Assembly: GCA_002898315.1 (NCBI GenBank)
Contig: BEHV01000005.1
Coordinates: forward strand, 1-64,000
DNA from: a bacterium HR19
GTDB taxonomy: Bacteria; Calescibacteriota; Calescibacteriia; Calescibacteriales; Calescibacteriaceae
Length of the DNA: 64,000 nucleotides
Direction: 5' to 3'
Part shown: in pieces, positions 26,877-36,775 of the stretch
Numbering within the stretch: the stretch's first letter is position 1
Layout of the letters: every line of letters begins with the position of its first letter
The notes under the pieces: generated by a model
Database searches by the model: none
What the model was told of the DNA's origin: nothing
The model's input: only the letters and a program-made list of their open reading frames with translations
Translations under genes and position numbers: made by a program

Positions 26877-28460
26877 ATGGGACAAAAAATGAGGGAACTT
26901 GTAGAAGAACTTCATAAGATAAGAGCGGAAATCAAAAAGATGGGTGGTGAAGAAAAAATAAAAAAACAGCACGAAAGAGGAAAACTCACAGTAAGAGAAA
27001 GAATAGACCTTCTCTTTGATAAAGATAGCTTTTTTGAAATCGGGATCTTGGGGACCGAACCGGGACCAGAAAGAACGCCAGCAGATGGAGTCGTGACCGG
27101 GTTCGGAAAAATAGACAACAGATGGGTAGGTTGCATAGCATACGATTTCACAGTAAAAGGTGGTTCAATGGGTTTCGTAAACGAACATAAATGTACAAGA
27201 ATAAGAGAGCTATCTTTGAGATTTAAAATACCTCTCGTATGGCTTATAGATTCCGGTGGAGCAAGGGTATCCCCAACGGGAGCGGCAGCAATAGGTGGAG
27301 GAATAGCCGGTGAGGCGATAGCATTTTTCGCAAACTCCGGATGGCTATTCAAAGAAGAATCTCTTATGTCAGGTGTTATACCTCTTGTGTGCGCTCAGAT
27401 GGGACCCGGCTACGCTGGAACCGCTTATATACCAGGACTTGCAGATGTCGTCTTTATGGTAAAAGGAACAAGCTCAATGGCTCTTGGCGGACCATCTCTT
27501 GTGAGAATGGTAACAGGTGAAGAAATAGATGAGGAAAATTTAGGTGGTTCTAAAATACATACAGAAATTTCTGGTTGTGCAGATAATGAGTATCCAGATG
27601 ACCCCTCATGTCTAAAAGCGGTGAGAGATTATCTTTCGTATATGCCTTCTTCAAACGAAGAAAAACCTCCAAGAAAGAAATTTGATGGAGACCCGCTCGC
27701 ACTCCTACCAGATGCAATACTTGATGTCCTTCCAGATAACCCAAAGCAAGCATACGATATGCACAAAATAATAAATCTCATTGTTGATGATGGTGAGTTC
27801 TTTGAGCTGAAACCAAAATGGGCAAGAAACATAATAGTTGGATTCGGAAGAATCGGAGGATATCCCGTAGGAATAGTAGCTAATAACCCCATGTTTTACG
27901 GAGGAGTTCTTGATGTGAATGCCTCCGATAAAGCGGCAAAGTTTATATGGCTCTGCGATGCGTTCAATATACCGATAGTGTTCCTCGCAGATGTCCCAGG
28001 CTTTATGGTCTCTTCTAAAACAGAAAAAGACGGATTGATAAGACACGGAGCTAAGATGATTCACGCAGTAGCAGAAGCATCAGTACCTAAATTCACGGTG
28101 ATTATAAGAAAAGCTTATGGGGCAGGATACTATGCTATGTGTGGAAAATCCTTTGACCCAGATATAATAGTCGCCTGGCCAACAGGAGAAATATCTGTAA
28201 TGGGACCCGAAGGTATGGTCTCTATATTTGCAAAAAAACAGATTGAAAATATGAGTCCCCAGGAGGCGAGGGAGTTCACTCAACAGATGTCAGAAGCAAT
28301 AAGACCATATATAGACATCAAAAAACCCGCAGGATGGGCATTTATAGATGATGTTATAGACCCAAGAGAAACAAGAAGAGTTCTGTTCTGGGCACTAGAA
28401 CTTACTGAAAAAAAGCAGGTTCTCCGAATGCGAAGAAAACACGGTGTCTATCCGGTCTGA
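26877..28460 (+). CDS. Biotin-dependent acyl-CoA carboxyltransferase (PccB/MmdA-like beta subunit)
   Basis: The 527-residue carboxyltransferase carries both crotonase-like halves. The N-terminal half has IDSGGARVSPTGAAAIGGG and the C-terminal half has FLADVPGFMVSSKTEKDGLIRHGAKM and RKAYGAGYYAMCG. The enzyme moves CO2 between biotin and an acyl-CoA (propionyl-, methylmalonyl- or methylcrotonyl-CoA). The subtype cannot be fixed by eye. HMG-CoA lyase in the window would fit methylcrotonyl-CoA carboxylase. No biotin carboxylase or carrier is adjacent. AAGGAGG 10 bases before the ATG indicates strong translation. Confidence 0.88.
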   Translation: MGQKMRELVEELHKIRAEIKKMGGEEKIKKQHERGKLTVRERIDLLFDKDSFFEIGILGTEPGPERTPADGVVTGFGKIDNRWVGCIAYDFTVKGGSMGFVNEHKCTRIRELSLRFKIPLVWLIDSGGARVSPTGAAAIGGGIAGEAIAFFANSGWLFKEESLMSGVIPLVCAQMGPGYAGTAYIPGLADVVFMVKGTSSMALGGPSLVRMVTGEEIDEENLGGSKIHTEISGCADNEYPDDPSCLKAVRDYLSYMPSSNEEKPPRKKFDGDPLALLPDAILDVLPDNPKQAYDMHKIINLIVDDGEFFELKPKWARNIIVGFGRIGGYPVGIVANNPMFYGGVLDVNASDKAAKFIWLCDAFNIPIVFLADVPGFMVSSKTEKDGLIRHGAKMIHAVAEASVPKFTVIIRKAYGAGYYAMCGKSFDPDIIVAWPTGEISVMGPEGMVSIFAKKQIENMSPQEAREFTQQMSEAIRPYIDIKKPAGWAFIDDVIDPRETRRVLFWALELTEKKQVLRMRRKHGVYPV

Positions 28461-28472
28461 TAAATCAAAACC

Positions 28473-29528
28473 CTACTTCTTCTCTTTCGCTCTTATAGCT
28501 TGTATTTCTGTGAGAAGCTGAGTGAGGAGCCACGAAGGATAGAGTTTGTCTTTCAGTGGAACCCACACCCTTTCTCTAAATAGATTCTCCGCTCTTTCTA
28601 CATCATCTGGTGGCAGAGATATTTTTGAAATACCTTTCTTTTCAAGCATAGCAATTGTTCTAGAATCTGCCTCTCTATTCATCTTTGTTAGGTTATCAAG
28701 GTATTTTTTCAAAATCTCTTCAACTTTGCCCTGATGTTGAGGCGGAATTTTTGAGAATGAAGGATTAGAAAAAACGATAGCAACAAATGACCAGTTGAGG
28801 TGTGGAATTAAGATAAATTTCGCAACATTATCCCACCCCAAAACAGTCAAAGCGTAAGGAGTATTGTAAAATATTTCTAATGAATCAAGATTCCCTTTAA
28901 CATCTGCTATCGGTATAGGGAATGGCTTTATTTTAAAATCTTCTGATAAAACTTTGCCGATGAATTCAGCCATATAGTCGCCTTTCCAAACCCATACCCT
29001 TTTGCCCTTCACATCATCTAACCTGCTGATAGGGAAATTAGAGAATATATACACAAATCCAAGGTCAGCTATCCACAGAAATTTCATGTTGTAATCACGA
29101 GCGATGTTGATAAAAAACTTCTCCATTCTCTTTTTTATGTAATCTACCTCTGCGTAACTTTTGAGCAGAAAAGGAAGTTCAAGTATTCTCAAAGGTGGTA
29201 TAAGGTATGATATTCCGTTTCCTGTAAGTCCTGCGCAATCAATTTTTCCCTCTTTTACTTTTTTAGCTAATTCAGGTTCGTCCCCAGCAGCTCCGCCAGT
29301 ATACCACTCAAATCTCACCTCACCTCCTGTAGCATCGGAGATTTCTTTGCTGGCTTTTTCTACAAGGGCAGACCAAGGCGAATCCTTAGGAGAAATCGTT
29401 GCACATTTTATCACTACCTCGCAAAATCCCTCTCTGTGAGTCAATATGAGAAAAGTAAAGAAGACAAAAAGTGTGATTTGCCTTTTTAGACCTAATTCCC
29501 CATACTTTTTTGTTGATATTCCACTCAT
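28473..29528 (-). CDS. TRAP transporter solute-binding protein (DctP family), orphan
   Basis: The 351-residue product has an N-terminal signal sequence (LFVFFTFLILTHREGFC), then the DctP fold: VIKCATISPKDSPWSALVEKASKEI, GEVRFEWYTGGAAGDEPELAKKVKEG, LDDVKGKRVWVW. That is the periplasmic receptor for a carboxylate or similar substrate. AAGGAG precedes the ATG. DctQ and DctM membrane subunits are not in the window, so its partner is elsewhere or it serves another system. It converges with the carboxyltransferase 13 bases away. Length slightly exceeds the typical 320-340. Confidence 0.87.
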   Translation of the reverse strand: MSGISTKKYGELGLKRQITLFVFFTFLILTHREGFCEVVIKCATISPKDSPWSALVEKASKEISDATGGEVRFEWYTGGAAGDEPELAKKVKEGKIDCAGLTGNGISYLIPPLRILELPFLLKSYAEVDYIKKRMEKFFINIARDYNMKFLWIADLGFVYIFSNFPISRLDDVKGKRVWVWKGDYMAEFIGKVLSEDFKIKPFPIPIADVKGNLDSLEIFYNTPYALTVLGWDNVAKFILIPHLNWSFVAIVFSNPSFSKIPPQHQGKVEEILKKYLDNLTKMNREADSRTIAMLEKKGISKISLPPDDVERAENLFRERVWVPLKDKLYPSWLLTQLLTEIQAIRAKEKK

Positions 29529-29757
29529 GTTAGAATTACTCTCCTTTTATATTCAATCATGTATCTTCGTTTTGGAGCGAAAACTTTGACCCCGTTTGAA
29601 ATTCACCCCGTTCAGAAAAAATAGTCCTTCTGAAAAAATTTTAATCATAAAACACAAAAAATTTAAAAAAGTTGATTACCATAATCTGCCGAAATTCTTA
29701 TCCAAAATGAGCAGAAAAAATAAAATAGATAGAGAGTAAAGAGAAAAATATTTATAA

Positions 29758-30153
29758 ATGCTGGGAAAAAATTGGAGGAAGATTCTGGCCGTTTTTATGT
29801 GTGTTGCAGGTATTGCTGGAAGTTTTTATGTTCAAATCTTTCAAGGTGAAAATCCGTGCAAGCTCTGCCTAATAATAAGGTATAGTTTGATAACAACTTT
29901 GATAGCTTTCCTGATAAGCTTTTTCGTCCAGAAATTTTCTGTCTTCGCCTTGTTCTCAGTTCTACCTGCAATAGTATCAGATATATTCCTTATCATATCA
30001 GAGCATAGGGAGATGAGTAATCCAGTACTATGCCAACCCAATTCATGCCATACCCCTGAATTCTTTGGAATAAAGATGTCAATCTGGGCGATTTCGGTAA
30101 TAATCCCAATAATCGCAATATCTCTCCTTGAAATAAAAAACAGCTTCAAGTAA
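29758..30153 (+). CDS. DsbB/BdbC-like disulfide bond formation membrane protein
   Basis: The 131-residue protein has four hydrophobic segments and the two DsbB redox pairs: C34-x-x-C37 in ENPCKLCLIIRY (family PCxLCxxQR, with Ile for Gln here) and C92/C97 in LCQPNSCHTPEFFGIKMS. It re-oxidises a thioredoxin-like DsbA with quinone. No dsbA is adjacent. The product is a little shorter than E. coli DsbB (176) and closer to BdbC. The heptosyltransferase ATG immediately follows its stop, suggesting one transcript. The 228 bases upstream (29529-29757) hold no gene and nothing I can name. Confidence 0.85.
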   Translation: MLGKNWRKILAVFMCVAGIAGSFYVQIFQGENPCKLCLIIRYSLITTLIAFLISFFVQKFSVFALFSVLPAIVSDIFLIISEHREMSNPVLCQPNSCHTPEFFGIKMSIWAISVIIPIIAISLLEIKNSFK

Positions 30154-31140
30154 ATGAGAAAAAAAGTTATAGTGATACGATTGAGTTCGCTCGGAGATGT
30201 TGTGCTATCTACAAGTGTAATAGAAATACTTGAAAAAAAATTTGATGTATTTTTTGCTACCAAGAAGTATTATCAGCATATCTTGAAAAATGATCCGAGA
30301 ATAAAAGGTATCCTCACCGCAGAAGATTCATCTCTAAAAGAACTGATAAAATTAGCGAGAAAAATTAAAGAGATAAAGCCAGATGCGATTTTAGACCTTC
30401 ACGACAAAATATCAACGAAACTTTTAAGGTTGATGGTTGACCCTTTTCAGAAAATCACTTTTGTGTGGGATAGCCAGAGAATAGAAAGAAACAAAGCGCT
30501 TTTGAAAAAAGATTTCAGAAATGTAAGACCTGTTATTGTGAGGTTTTCGGAAATCGCATCAAAATTAGCAGGAGAAAACCCCTCGCAAAACCACGCATTA
30601 CCGAAAATCTTCCCCCCTCCACACCCAAAATCTCAAAAGTTGAAAAAATTCATTCAGGAAAGTCAAGAAAGAAGAAAAAATATAATCTGCGTAGCACCAG
30701 AATCAAGATGGAAGACAAAGATGTGGAACCTTACCGAATGCGATAAATTAATAAATTCGCTTGAAAAAAACAATTTCAGTGTAGCAGTGGTTGGAACGAA
30801 AAAAGAAATAGAAAAATACTTTTCAGGTGGAGAAAAATTTTTTGGAGAACTTGATATAGAAGATATAGTATATCTTATTTCAAAATCACACACAGTCGTC
30901 AGCGTTGATTCGGGAATAGCTCATATAGCATACGCCCTACAAAAACGACTTATTGTTATCTTCACCTCAACAAAACCAGAGATGGGATTTTTCACTAACG
31001 ATTATGGAAAATTTGTGGAATATGGGAATTTAAGATGTCGTCCGTGTTCGCTTATAGGTAAAGATCATTGTCCCCAAAGACACCATCTCTGCTCGCTTAT
31101 ACACTATCAAAAAGTTGAAAGAGAAATAAAGAATGCTTAA
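30154..31140 (+). CDS. GT9 heptosyltransferase (WaaF/WaaC-like)
   Basis: This ADP-heptose:LPS heptosyltransferase has the N-terminal LSSLGDVVLSTSVIEIL and the C-terminal SVDSGIAHIAYAL. The 328-residue length is typical. It extends LPS inner core, using ADP-heptose made with the HldC/RfaE2 encoded at 55806. Four Cys near the end (RCRPCSLIGKDHCPQRHHLC) may bind metal or be structural, as in some thermophile homologues. Its TAA and the TAA of the convergent Wzc-like gene share the palindrome TTAA, so the stops overlap. Confidence 0.88.
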   Translation: MRKKVIVIRLSSLGDVVLSTSVIEILEKKFDVFFATKKYYQHILKNDPRIKGILTAEDSSLKELIKLARKIKEIKPDAILDLHDKISTKLLRLMVDPFQKITFVWDSQRIERNKALLKKDFRNVRPVIVRFSEIASKLAGENPSQNHALPKIFPPPHPKSQKLKKFIQESQERRKNIICVAPESRWKTKMWNLTECDKLINSLEKNNFSVAVVGTKKEIEKYFSGGEKFFGELDIEDIVYLISKSHTVVSVDSGIAHIAYALQKRLIVIFTSTKPEMGFFTNDYGKFVEYGNLRCRPCSLIGKDHCPQRHHLCSLIHYQKVEREIKNA

Positions 31141-33152
31141 TTTTTCTTTTTCCCGTAATCGTATTTTTGAACATAATAGCTCACATACGGCATTGCCTCC
31201 TCATCAACAAAGTTCAGAACCAAACCGTCAAAACCTGATTTTATCTGATTCACAATAGATATAACCCTGTGGGACTGAATCTTTCCTGTAATTTTCATAT
31301 TCAGTACTAAAATTTTGAAATCAGATAGAGGGAAAAGCAAAAGAGCGTCTGATACTTCCAGAAGTGGGGAAGTATCAAGAATTATACAATCAAACTTATT
31401 TTTCAGGTTCAGCAGAAAATTCCTGAACTCATCAGATGAAAGGAGAGTTGATGGAGAAGGGTGAATCACACCAGAAGGTATAAAATACAAATTTTCATCT
31501 ATCTGCTTTATAAATCTCTCCTCTTCAAGGTTATATATAACAGCATCAACTATACCGGGAGATTTTTCCGTTCCGAATTTCAGATGAAGTTCGGAATGCC
31601 GTAAGTTGAGGTCTATCAGAAGTGTTCTCCTTTGCGATTTTGAAAAAATCTTTGCAAGCTCGTAAGTCAAAGTTGTCTTACCTTCTCCCGAACCCGAAGA
31701 AAAAACCGATATTATTATGTTGTTTTTTCTCATTGTAAGAAGCTCAATATTTATCTTGATACCATCTACACCTAACTTGAATGATGAAAGAGAGCTATCA
31801 TCTTTTACAGTGTTCAGAATACCAAGGATAGGCAACTTGAAAAAATCTTCTACTTCTCCTATATCTCTGAACCTGACATCAAATAGCTCTTTTATATAAA
31901 TAGATATGAATCCTGCTATAAGTCCCACCATAAAGCTCAAAAAAATAATCCACGAGAGGTTTTTTCTCACTTTTCCTACTTCATACGCAAATTCGGCTTT
32001 CTCTATGCCCGAAATCATAGAGAATTTTACACCACCAAGCAGTGTAGCATTCATAAAGCTCTCATAGTAGTTCTCAAAGAGAGAGTTTATAAGGTCTATT
32101 CTCTCCCTCTTTTGAAGATAGCTTACAAACTGGTTTGATAGATTATAAATTGTCTTATTTATCTCTTCTATCTCCGATAAAATTGATTTTCTCTCCAATT
32201 TCAGTTTTTCCAGCTCAAATTGAATTCTTTTTTTTATCTTATCTGCAACTTGGGAGATCTGGTTATCTAGAGCAATAACTTTTGGGTGCTTTTCTGTGTA
32301 GAAAGATAGAAGTTCAGCTCTTTTTATCTGGAGGTTTTCATAATCTTCAATTATTTTTTCAAAACCATCGTACACGATAGCGAATTCGGAGACATCTATT
32401 TTTCTTTTTGATTCAACGGCGGAGAGAAAGTTCTGCAAAACGCCGATTTTTACTTCAACCTCTCTCAACTTATCTTTAAGGTTTTGAAGTGAGTCAAATA
32501 TGAGTTTTATCTGATACTTGGCATCTATTATTCCTGTTTGGGACGAGAATGTGGCGAAATCAAGATACGCTTGCGAAAGAATTGATTCAAGCGAAGACAG
32601 AGCAACTTCTACCATAGATAAAGCTCTGGTTATTTCATCTTTGAAACGTTTTTGAGAAAATTCATAGTAAGCATCTGCAATTGCGTTCGCTATCATCACC
32701 GCTTCGTTCTTTTTAGTCCAGCTGATTGTAATTAGTATAGCGTTCTCTTTATCTTTTCTTTCATCAAGCTTTGAAATAGAGATAGAGTTTTTCACATTTT
32801 CTATGAACCATTTTTTCTCGTAGTTTATTTTGCCATCAAGAATTTCATATGCCTGTCCTATTACTTGGTCTGATTTTATTATCTTTGCTTCAAGGTCAAG
32901 GTCTGGTTTTATCTCATTTACATCAACTCCGAGTTTTTGCATTATGATTGGCAGATACGAGAAGTTTCCAAAGTTTATTTTCACACTTGCCTGATATAAA
33001 ATCGCTCTATCACTCTTTCCAGATAGTATAAAAAGTTGAAAAGAGATAGTCGCAAGAGAAAAAAGGAGGAATGAAGCAAGAAACAGCTTTCTTCCTCTTT
33101 TTATATAAAACAAAAGGTTTTTTATGTCAAACTCGTCGGTTTTTGAAGCCAT
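31137..33152 (-). CDS. Wzc-like polysaccharide copolymerase / tyrosine autokinase
   Basis: The 671-residue inner-membrane protein has a Wzz-type N-terminal domain (TM near residues 22-45), a long coiled-coil periplasmic region, a second TM near 395-420 (IIFLSFMVGLIAGFISIYI), and a CpsD-type kinase with Walker A GSGEGKTT, A' LLIDLNLRH and B CIILDTSP. The C-terminus carries a Tyr cluster, YVSYYVQKYDYGKKKN, matching BY-kinase autophosphorylation tails. It controls chain length and export of a capsule or exopolysaccharide. GAGAGG precedes the ATG. No wza, wzx or wzy is next to it. The 208 bp upstream are AT-rich without a recognisable feature. Confidence 0.9.
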   Translation of the reverse strand: MASKTDEFDIKNLLFYIKRGRKLFLASFLLFSLATISFQLFILSGKSDRAILYQASVKINFGNFSYLPIIMQKLGVDVNEIKPDLDLEAKIIKSDQVIGQAYEILDGKINYEKKWFIENVKNSISISKLDERKDKENAILITISWTKKNEAVMIANAIADAYYEFSQKRFKDEITRALSMVEVALSSLESILSQAYLDFATFSSQTGIIDAKYQIKLIFDSLQNLKDKLREVEVKIGVLQNFLSAVESKRKIDVSEFAIVYDGFEKIIEDYENLQIKRAELLSFYTEKHPKVIALDNQISQVADKIKKRIQFELEKLKLERKSILSEIEEINKTIYNLSNQFVSYLQKRERIDLINSLFENYYESFMNATLLGGVKFSMISGIEKAEFAYEVGKVRKNLSWIIFLSFMVGLIAGFISIYIKELFDVRFRDIGEVEDFFKLPILGILNTVKDDSSLSSFKLGVDGIKINIELLTMRKNNIIISVFSSGSGEGKTTLTYELAKIFSKSQRRTLLIDLNLRHSELHLKFGTEKSPGIVDAVIYNLEEERFIKQIDENLYFIPSGVIHPSPSTLLSSDEFRNFLLNLKNKFDCIILDTSPLLEVSDALLLFPLSDFKILVLNMKITGKIQSHRVISIVNQIKSGFDGLVLNFVDEEAMPYVSYYVQKYDYGKKKN

Positions 33153-33360
33153 TTTTGTTTCCTCTCTTAAATTATTAGCAAAGCTAAATAAAAATTTTCA
33201 CACTCACTCTAATACACAAAACTTTTGCAAAAAATTAAATAAAATCTAAATATGAAATTTAAAAAATAAAATAAAAAATATCAATTTTCTGCTTGATTTC
33301 TTCAAATATATTTTACAAATCGGATGAGATAATTTTTAAGTGAGAAAAAAGAAAATGACT

Positions 33361-33585
33361 TCACCCACCTGATATGGCGGTGATGACCTTTATATCATCT
33401 GAAATATCTATTCTCTCATCTTCTGTTACTACTTGCCCGTTTTTCACTACGATGCAAATATCGGGAGTCAGCCCGAGAGATGAGATTAAATCTTTTACCC
33501 TCATCCCCAAAAAGTAATCTACCTCTCTTTCCCTCCCCGCAAGCTTCACTTTCAGCTTCAACTTCTCTTTTTTCCCGGTCTCCAT
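33361..33585 (-). CDS. MoaD/ThiS-family sulfur carrier, TtuB-like
   Basis: This 74-residue beta-grasp protein ends AISGG, the di-glycine tail that is adenylated and thiocarboxylated. Features of the family are the PDICIVVKNGQVVTEDERI stretch and the final strand. In thermophiles TtuB of this kind donates sulfur for 2-thiouridine-54 of tRNA, so tRNA thiolation or thiamine/molybdopterin synthesis are possible roles. The in-frame ATG at 33585 has TATTTT eight bases upstream and no SD, so the start fits the leaderless pattern; an upstream TTG at 33594 is possible. No activating E1-like gene is adjacent. Confidence 0.75.
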   Translation of the reverse strand: METGKKEKLKLKVKLAGREREVDYFLGMRVKDLISSLGLTPDICIVVKNGQVVTEDERIDISDDIKVITAISGG

Positions 33586-33651
33586 CTCATTCAAAAATAA
33601 GTGCTAAAAGGATAATCAAAAAAATTTGCTTGTAAACTTAAATTTATTATC

Positions 33652-35514
33652 ATGAAAGAAAGAAAAAAAATCAGAATAAACAAAAAAATACTTTTTCTTG
33701 CAGGAAATGCGTTTATTCTCCTTTCAATTCTCGGAGCAGGTTGTGCGAAAAAACCGAAATTCTACATCAAAGATAAGGTATCAGCTCCAGATGAAGAATC
33801 TCTATACTTTCAGGCAATATATGACATAAAAAGAGGAAGGTTACCCGAAGCAGAAGAAAAGTTGGAACTTCTCATTAAAGTTTCAGAGAAAGAAGGGAAA
33901 GAAATCGGATTTCAGCCATACTTTGACATAGCTAATCTGAAATACAGATTAGGCAAGAAATCCGAAGCGTCGGTATATGCAGAGAAAGCGGAGAAAAAAG
34001 CAAAAGATGAGAAAGATTTTGAAAGATTATACTCCCTATACATGCAGTTTGGTGAGAGAGAAAAAGCTTTGCAGGTTATAGAGAAAGCAAATGAGAAGTT
34101 TCCATCAGATGAGATGGTTTTCAGAACACTTATAATTGAGCTTATGAGAAGGGGAGCGATAGATAAAGCTATATCAAGAGCAAAAAAATACACAGAAGTT
34201 AATCCCACAGACCCAGATGGTTTCATAATATACGGCAATCTTCTCAAATTTAAAGGAGAAAACGACCTTGCTGCTCAACAATTTGAAAAAGCTCTATCTC
34301 TTGGTTTCTACAATGAACAGCTTATTTCTGAACTTTTTGAAACCTACAAAGAAAAAGGAGAACTCCAAAAGGCCAAAAATATAATTGAAGAATACCTCCA
34401 GTATGAAGATTCTCTATCTTTGAAAAGGAAACTGGTTGATTTGCTCCTTGACATAGGAGAAAAAGAGAAAGCAATAAGCTATATGGAGCAAATCACAAAG
34501 AGCATTTCAGAGCCAGAGGTGATGATAGATTTTGCAAGAGTTCTTTTCAAAGCAGGAAAATATGAAGAAACTGTCTCACTTATAAACAGTATAGAAAGAG
34601 AGCTTGTCGGACAGCAGAAAGAAGTAGCAATATTACTCAAAGCTTATGCACTGAATGAACTGAAAAAATACGAGGAATCAATAAAAGAATTTGAGAAAAT
34701 AGATGAGACATCAAGCTTATACGATAACGCAATCGCAGGAAAAATAGATTCTCTAAAAGAACTCTCCCCGCAAAAAGCGATTGATTTTGGAGTAAGCATA
34801 ACCCAGAAGGTTTTCTCCCCTGAAATAGCATACTCCATAGCATTCGCCATGAGAGAGATAGAAGATTATGAGTCAGCTATACGATTTATTACAGAATCAC
34901 AGAAGAAGCTCAAGGATAGCAAAGAACTCCTCTACGCTAAATCAATACTTCTTTACGAATCAGGAAAGCTTGATGAAGCTTTGAAAGTTGCGGAGGAACT
35001 TCTGAACATTGACCCGAAAAATCCAAATTATCTGAACCTCAAAGCTTACTCAATTTGTGAGGTTGTGAGAGAATCAAAAGAAAAAAACGGTTATTTATCA
35101 GTTGAAGAGAAGCAAAAAATTCAGGAAGCCAAAAAGCTTGCAGAAGAAGCAATGGCAAAAAAACCAAACGACCCATATATCATAGATAGCCTCGGATGGT
35201 GCTACTTCGTAGAAGGAGAACTTGAAAAAGCAGAAGAGCTCATAAAGAAATCTTATGAGTTGAAAAATGATGACCCCGTTATTCTTGAACACATTGGAGA
35301 TATACTCCTTGCTAAAAATCAAGTTGAAAAAGCATTTGAGATGTATAAAACCGCAATGGGCAAGAAACCCAAAGGATATGACAGAATAAGAATTCAGGCA
35401 AAATTAAGCAAACTTGAAAGAGAGGTGAAGGAAGAAAACCAAAAAACCCCACACAAAGAAAAAGGTAAAGGAAAAAGAAAATCTCCCGAGCAGAAAGAGA
35501 TAATTCAAAATTGA
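33652..35514 (+). CDS. TPR-repeat lipoprotein
   Basis: The 620-residue product begins with a signal peptide ending LGAGC (about C31), a clear lipobox. The rest is almost all helical tetratricopeptide repeats (for example NPTDPDGFIIYGNLLKFKGE and KPNDPYIIDSLGWCYFVEGE). TPR lipoproteins like this serve as scaffolds in outer-membrane biogenesis or pilus assembly. The C-terminus is Lys-rich (KEKGKGKRKS). The Fe-S oxidoreductase gene follows after 66 bases. A TTAAAT lies 8 bases before the ATG. Function beyond scaffolding cannot be read from the sequence. Confidence 0.82.
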   Translation: MKERKKIRINKKILFLAGNAFILLSILGAGCAKKPKFYIKDKVSAPDEESLYFQAIYDIKRGRLPEAEEKLELLIKVSEKEGKEIGFQPYFDIANLKYRLGKKSEASVYAEKAEKKAKDEKDFERLYSLYMQFGEREKALQVIEKANEKFPSDEMVFRTLIIELMRRGAIDKAISRAKKYTEVNPTDPDGFIIYGNLLKFKGENDLAAQQFEKALSLGFYNEQLISELFETYKEKGELQKAKNIIEEYLQYEDSLSLKRKLVDLLLDIGEKEKAISYMEQITKSISEPEVMIDFARVLFKAGKYEETVSLINSIERELVGQQKEVAILLKAYALNELKKYEESIKEFEKIDETSSLYDNAIAGKIDSLKELSPQKAIDFGVSITQKVFSPEIAYSIAFAMREIEDYESAIRFITESQKKLKDSKELLYAKSILLYESGKLDEALKVAEELLNIDPKNPNYLNLKAYSICEVVRESKEKNGYLSVEEKQKIQEAKKLAEEAMAKKPNDPYIIDSLGWCYFVEGELEKAEELIKKSYELKNDDPVILEHIGDILLAKNQVEKAFEMYKTAMGKKPKGYDRIRIQAKLSKLEREVKEENQKTPHKEKGKGKRKSPEQKEIIQN

Positions 35515-35580
35515 TAGAATCTGGAACAAAAATTGACATAAAACAAAAAACTCCAAACAGAGAAATTTTCACAAATAAAA

Positions 35581-36735
35581 ATGGAAAATATAAGAGATTT
35601 CAACGAGCTGATTTTTGACCCACTGGTATGTGTAAAATGTGGATACTGTAAATCTACCTGTCCAACATATCTTGCAACAGGAGATGAAAGGTTCTCTCCA
35701 CGAGGTCGTCTTATCATATCATACAAAATCTTGAAAGAAAACCTTGATATAAAAGAAACTTTTGACTTTTACAGAGACCTTGATACATGTTCAAAATGCA
35801 CAGAGTGTGAAAGAACCTGTCCGCTTGAGCTGAAACCATATATTACTTTTGTAAGGACGAAAAACAAAACTTTGTTTGGCAAATTAGAAACACTGATGGC
35901 GAAAATCACCATAAGTAGTAAAACATTTTTCTCTTTATCTTTCAAAATTATATCAAAGACGAGAGGAGCCAAACTGCCACAAGATAATGAACCTTCAAGT
36001 AGTTTTCAAGAAAAATTCACAGGAGTTCCTCAAAGTTCTGAGAAAGTTCTTTTTTTCCCTTCATGTTTTGGATATACTATATTTTCACCAGTAGCAAAAA
36101 AAGCAGAGATGCTCTTGAAAAAATTAGGAGTGAATTTCGTGGTTTCGCCAGCAAGTTTCTCATGCTGTTCGGCTCCTATACTGCTTTCAGGAGATATGGA
36201 CTCTTTCAGAAAGAGAGCAGAAAAATTCGTTCGCAAACTTAAAAAAGATGCCGAAGGAGCAGAAGTGAAAAAAATTCTTGTAAATGGTCCAACATGCACA
36301 TGGGTAATAAAAAACTTTATGAAAGATGAATTAGAAAAAGAGTTCAGTCATGAAATAGAAGTAAAAGAGGTGTCAGATTTTATCCTGAGCAAAATCACCG
36401 ATATGCTGAAAGGCAGAAAGATTTCAGATGGTGATGAGATCATATTACATAAACCCTGCCATAGCGAAGTAAGAATGGGAGAAAAACTCAGAGAACTGGG
36501 ATTTCAAGTGAAAGAGACAGATTTTTACTGCTGTGGATTCGGTGGTTCAATGTTTTTCAAAAACTGGTCAATGTCTGATGAACTCCTCAGAAAAACACTC
36601 GGAAGTTTTGAGCAGGATATAAAAAATGGTGCAAAGATATTTTCAAACTCTCCGGGATGTGTTCTCCAGCTCTCAAGGTCTGCAAGTTCAGACCATATAC
36701 TATCTCTGATCTCACAATATCTCAACAAGATATAA
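35581..36735 (+). CDS. GlcF/GlpC-like (Fe-S) oxidoreductase subunit
   Basis: The 384-residue protein has two ferredoxin-type clusters, C17-x2-C20-x2-C23-x3-C27 and C70-x2-C73-x2-C76-x3-C80, each followed by Pro. Two CCG-type domains follow, seen as SFSCCSAPILLS and DFYCCGFGGSMFF. This layout belongs to GlcF, GlpC and HdrD-like subunits that pass electrons from an FAD dehydrogenase (glycolate, lactate or glycerol-3-phosphate) to quinone. No such FAD partner (GlcD-type) is adjacent; it lies between the TPR lipoprotein and pilB. The substrate is undetermined. Confidence 0.87.
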   Translation: MENIRDFNELIFDPLVCVKCGYCKSTCPTYLATGDERFSPRGRLIISYKILKENLDIKETFDFYRDLDTCSKCTECERTCPLELKPYITFVRTKNKTLFGKLETLMAKITISSKTFFSLSFKIISKTRGAKLPQDNEPSSSFQEKFTGVPQSSEKVLFFPSCFGYTIFSPVAKKAEMLLKKLGVNFVVSPASFSCCSAPILLSGDMDSFRKRAEKFVRKLKKDAEGAEVKKILVNGPTCTWVIKNFMKDELEKEFSHEIEVKEVSDFILSKITDMLKGRKISDGDEIILHKPCHSEVRMGEKLRELGFQVKETDFYCCGFGGSMFFKNWSMSDELLRKTLGSFEQDIKNGAKIFSNSPGCVLQLSRSASSDHILSLISQYLNKI

Positions 36736-36762
36736 TTGAGATAGTTTTTGCATTATTATTTC

Positions 36763-36768
36763 TATTAT
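36763..36768 (+). promoter_or_regulatory. TATTAT box, likely -10 of leaderless pilB-like mRNA
   Basis: TATTAT is followed by seven bases and the ATG at 36776, the same spacing as other SD-less genes here. Confidence 0.45.
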
Positions 36769-36775
36769 ACACTTT

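Noticed and set aside
29529-29757. Two CCCCGTT-type direct repeats between the TRAP receptor and dsbB-like genes
   Set aside because: Only two short copies with no symmetry or promoter context; likely chance.
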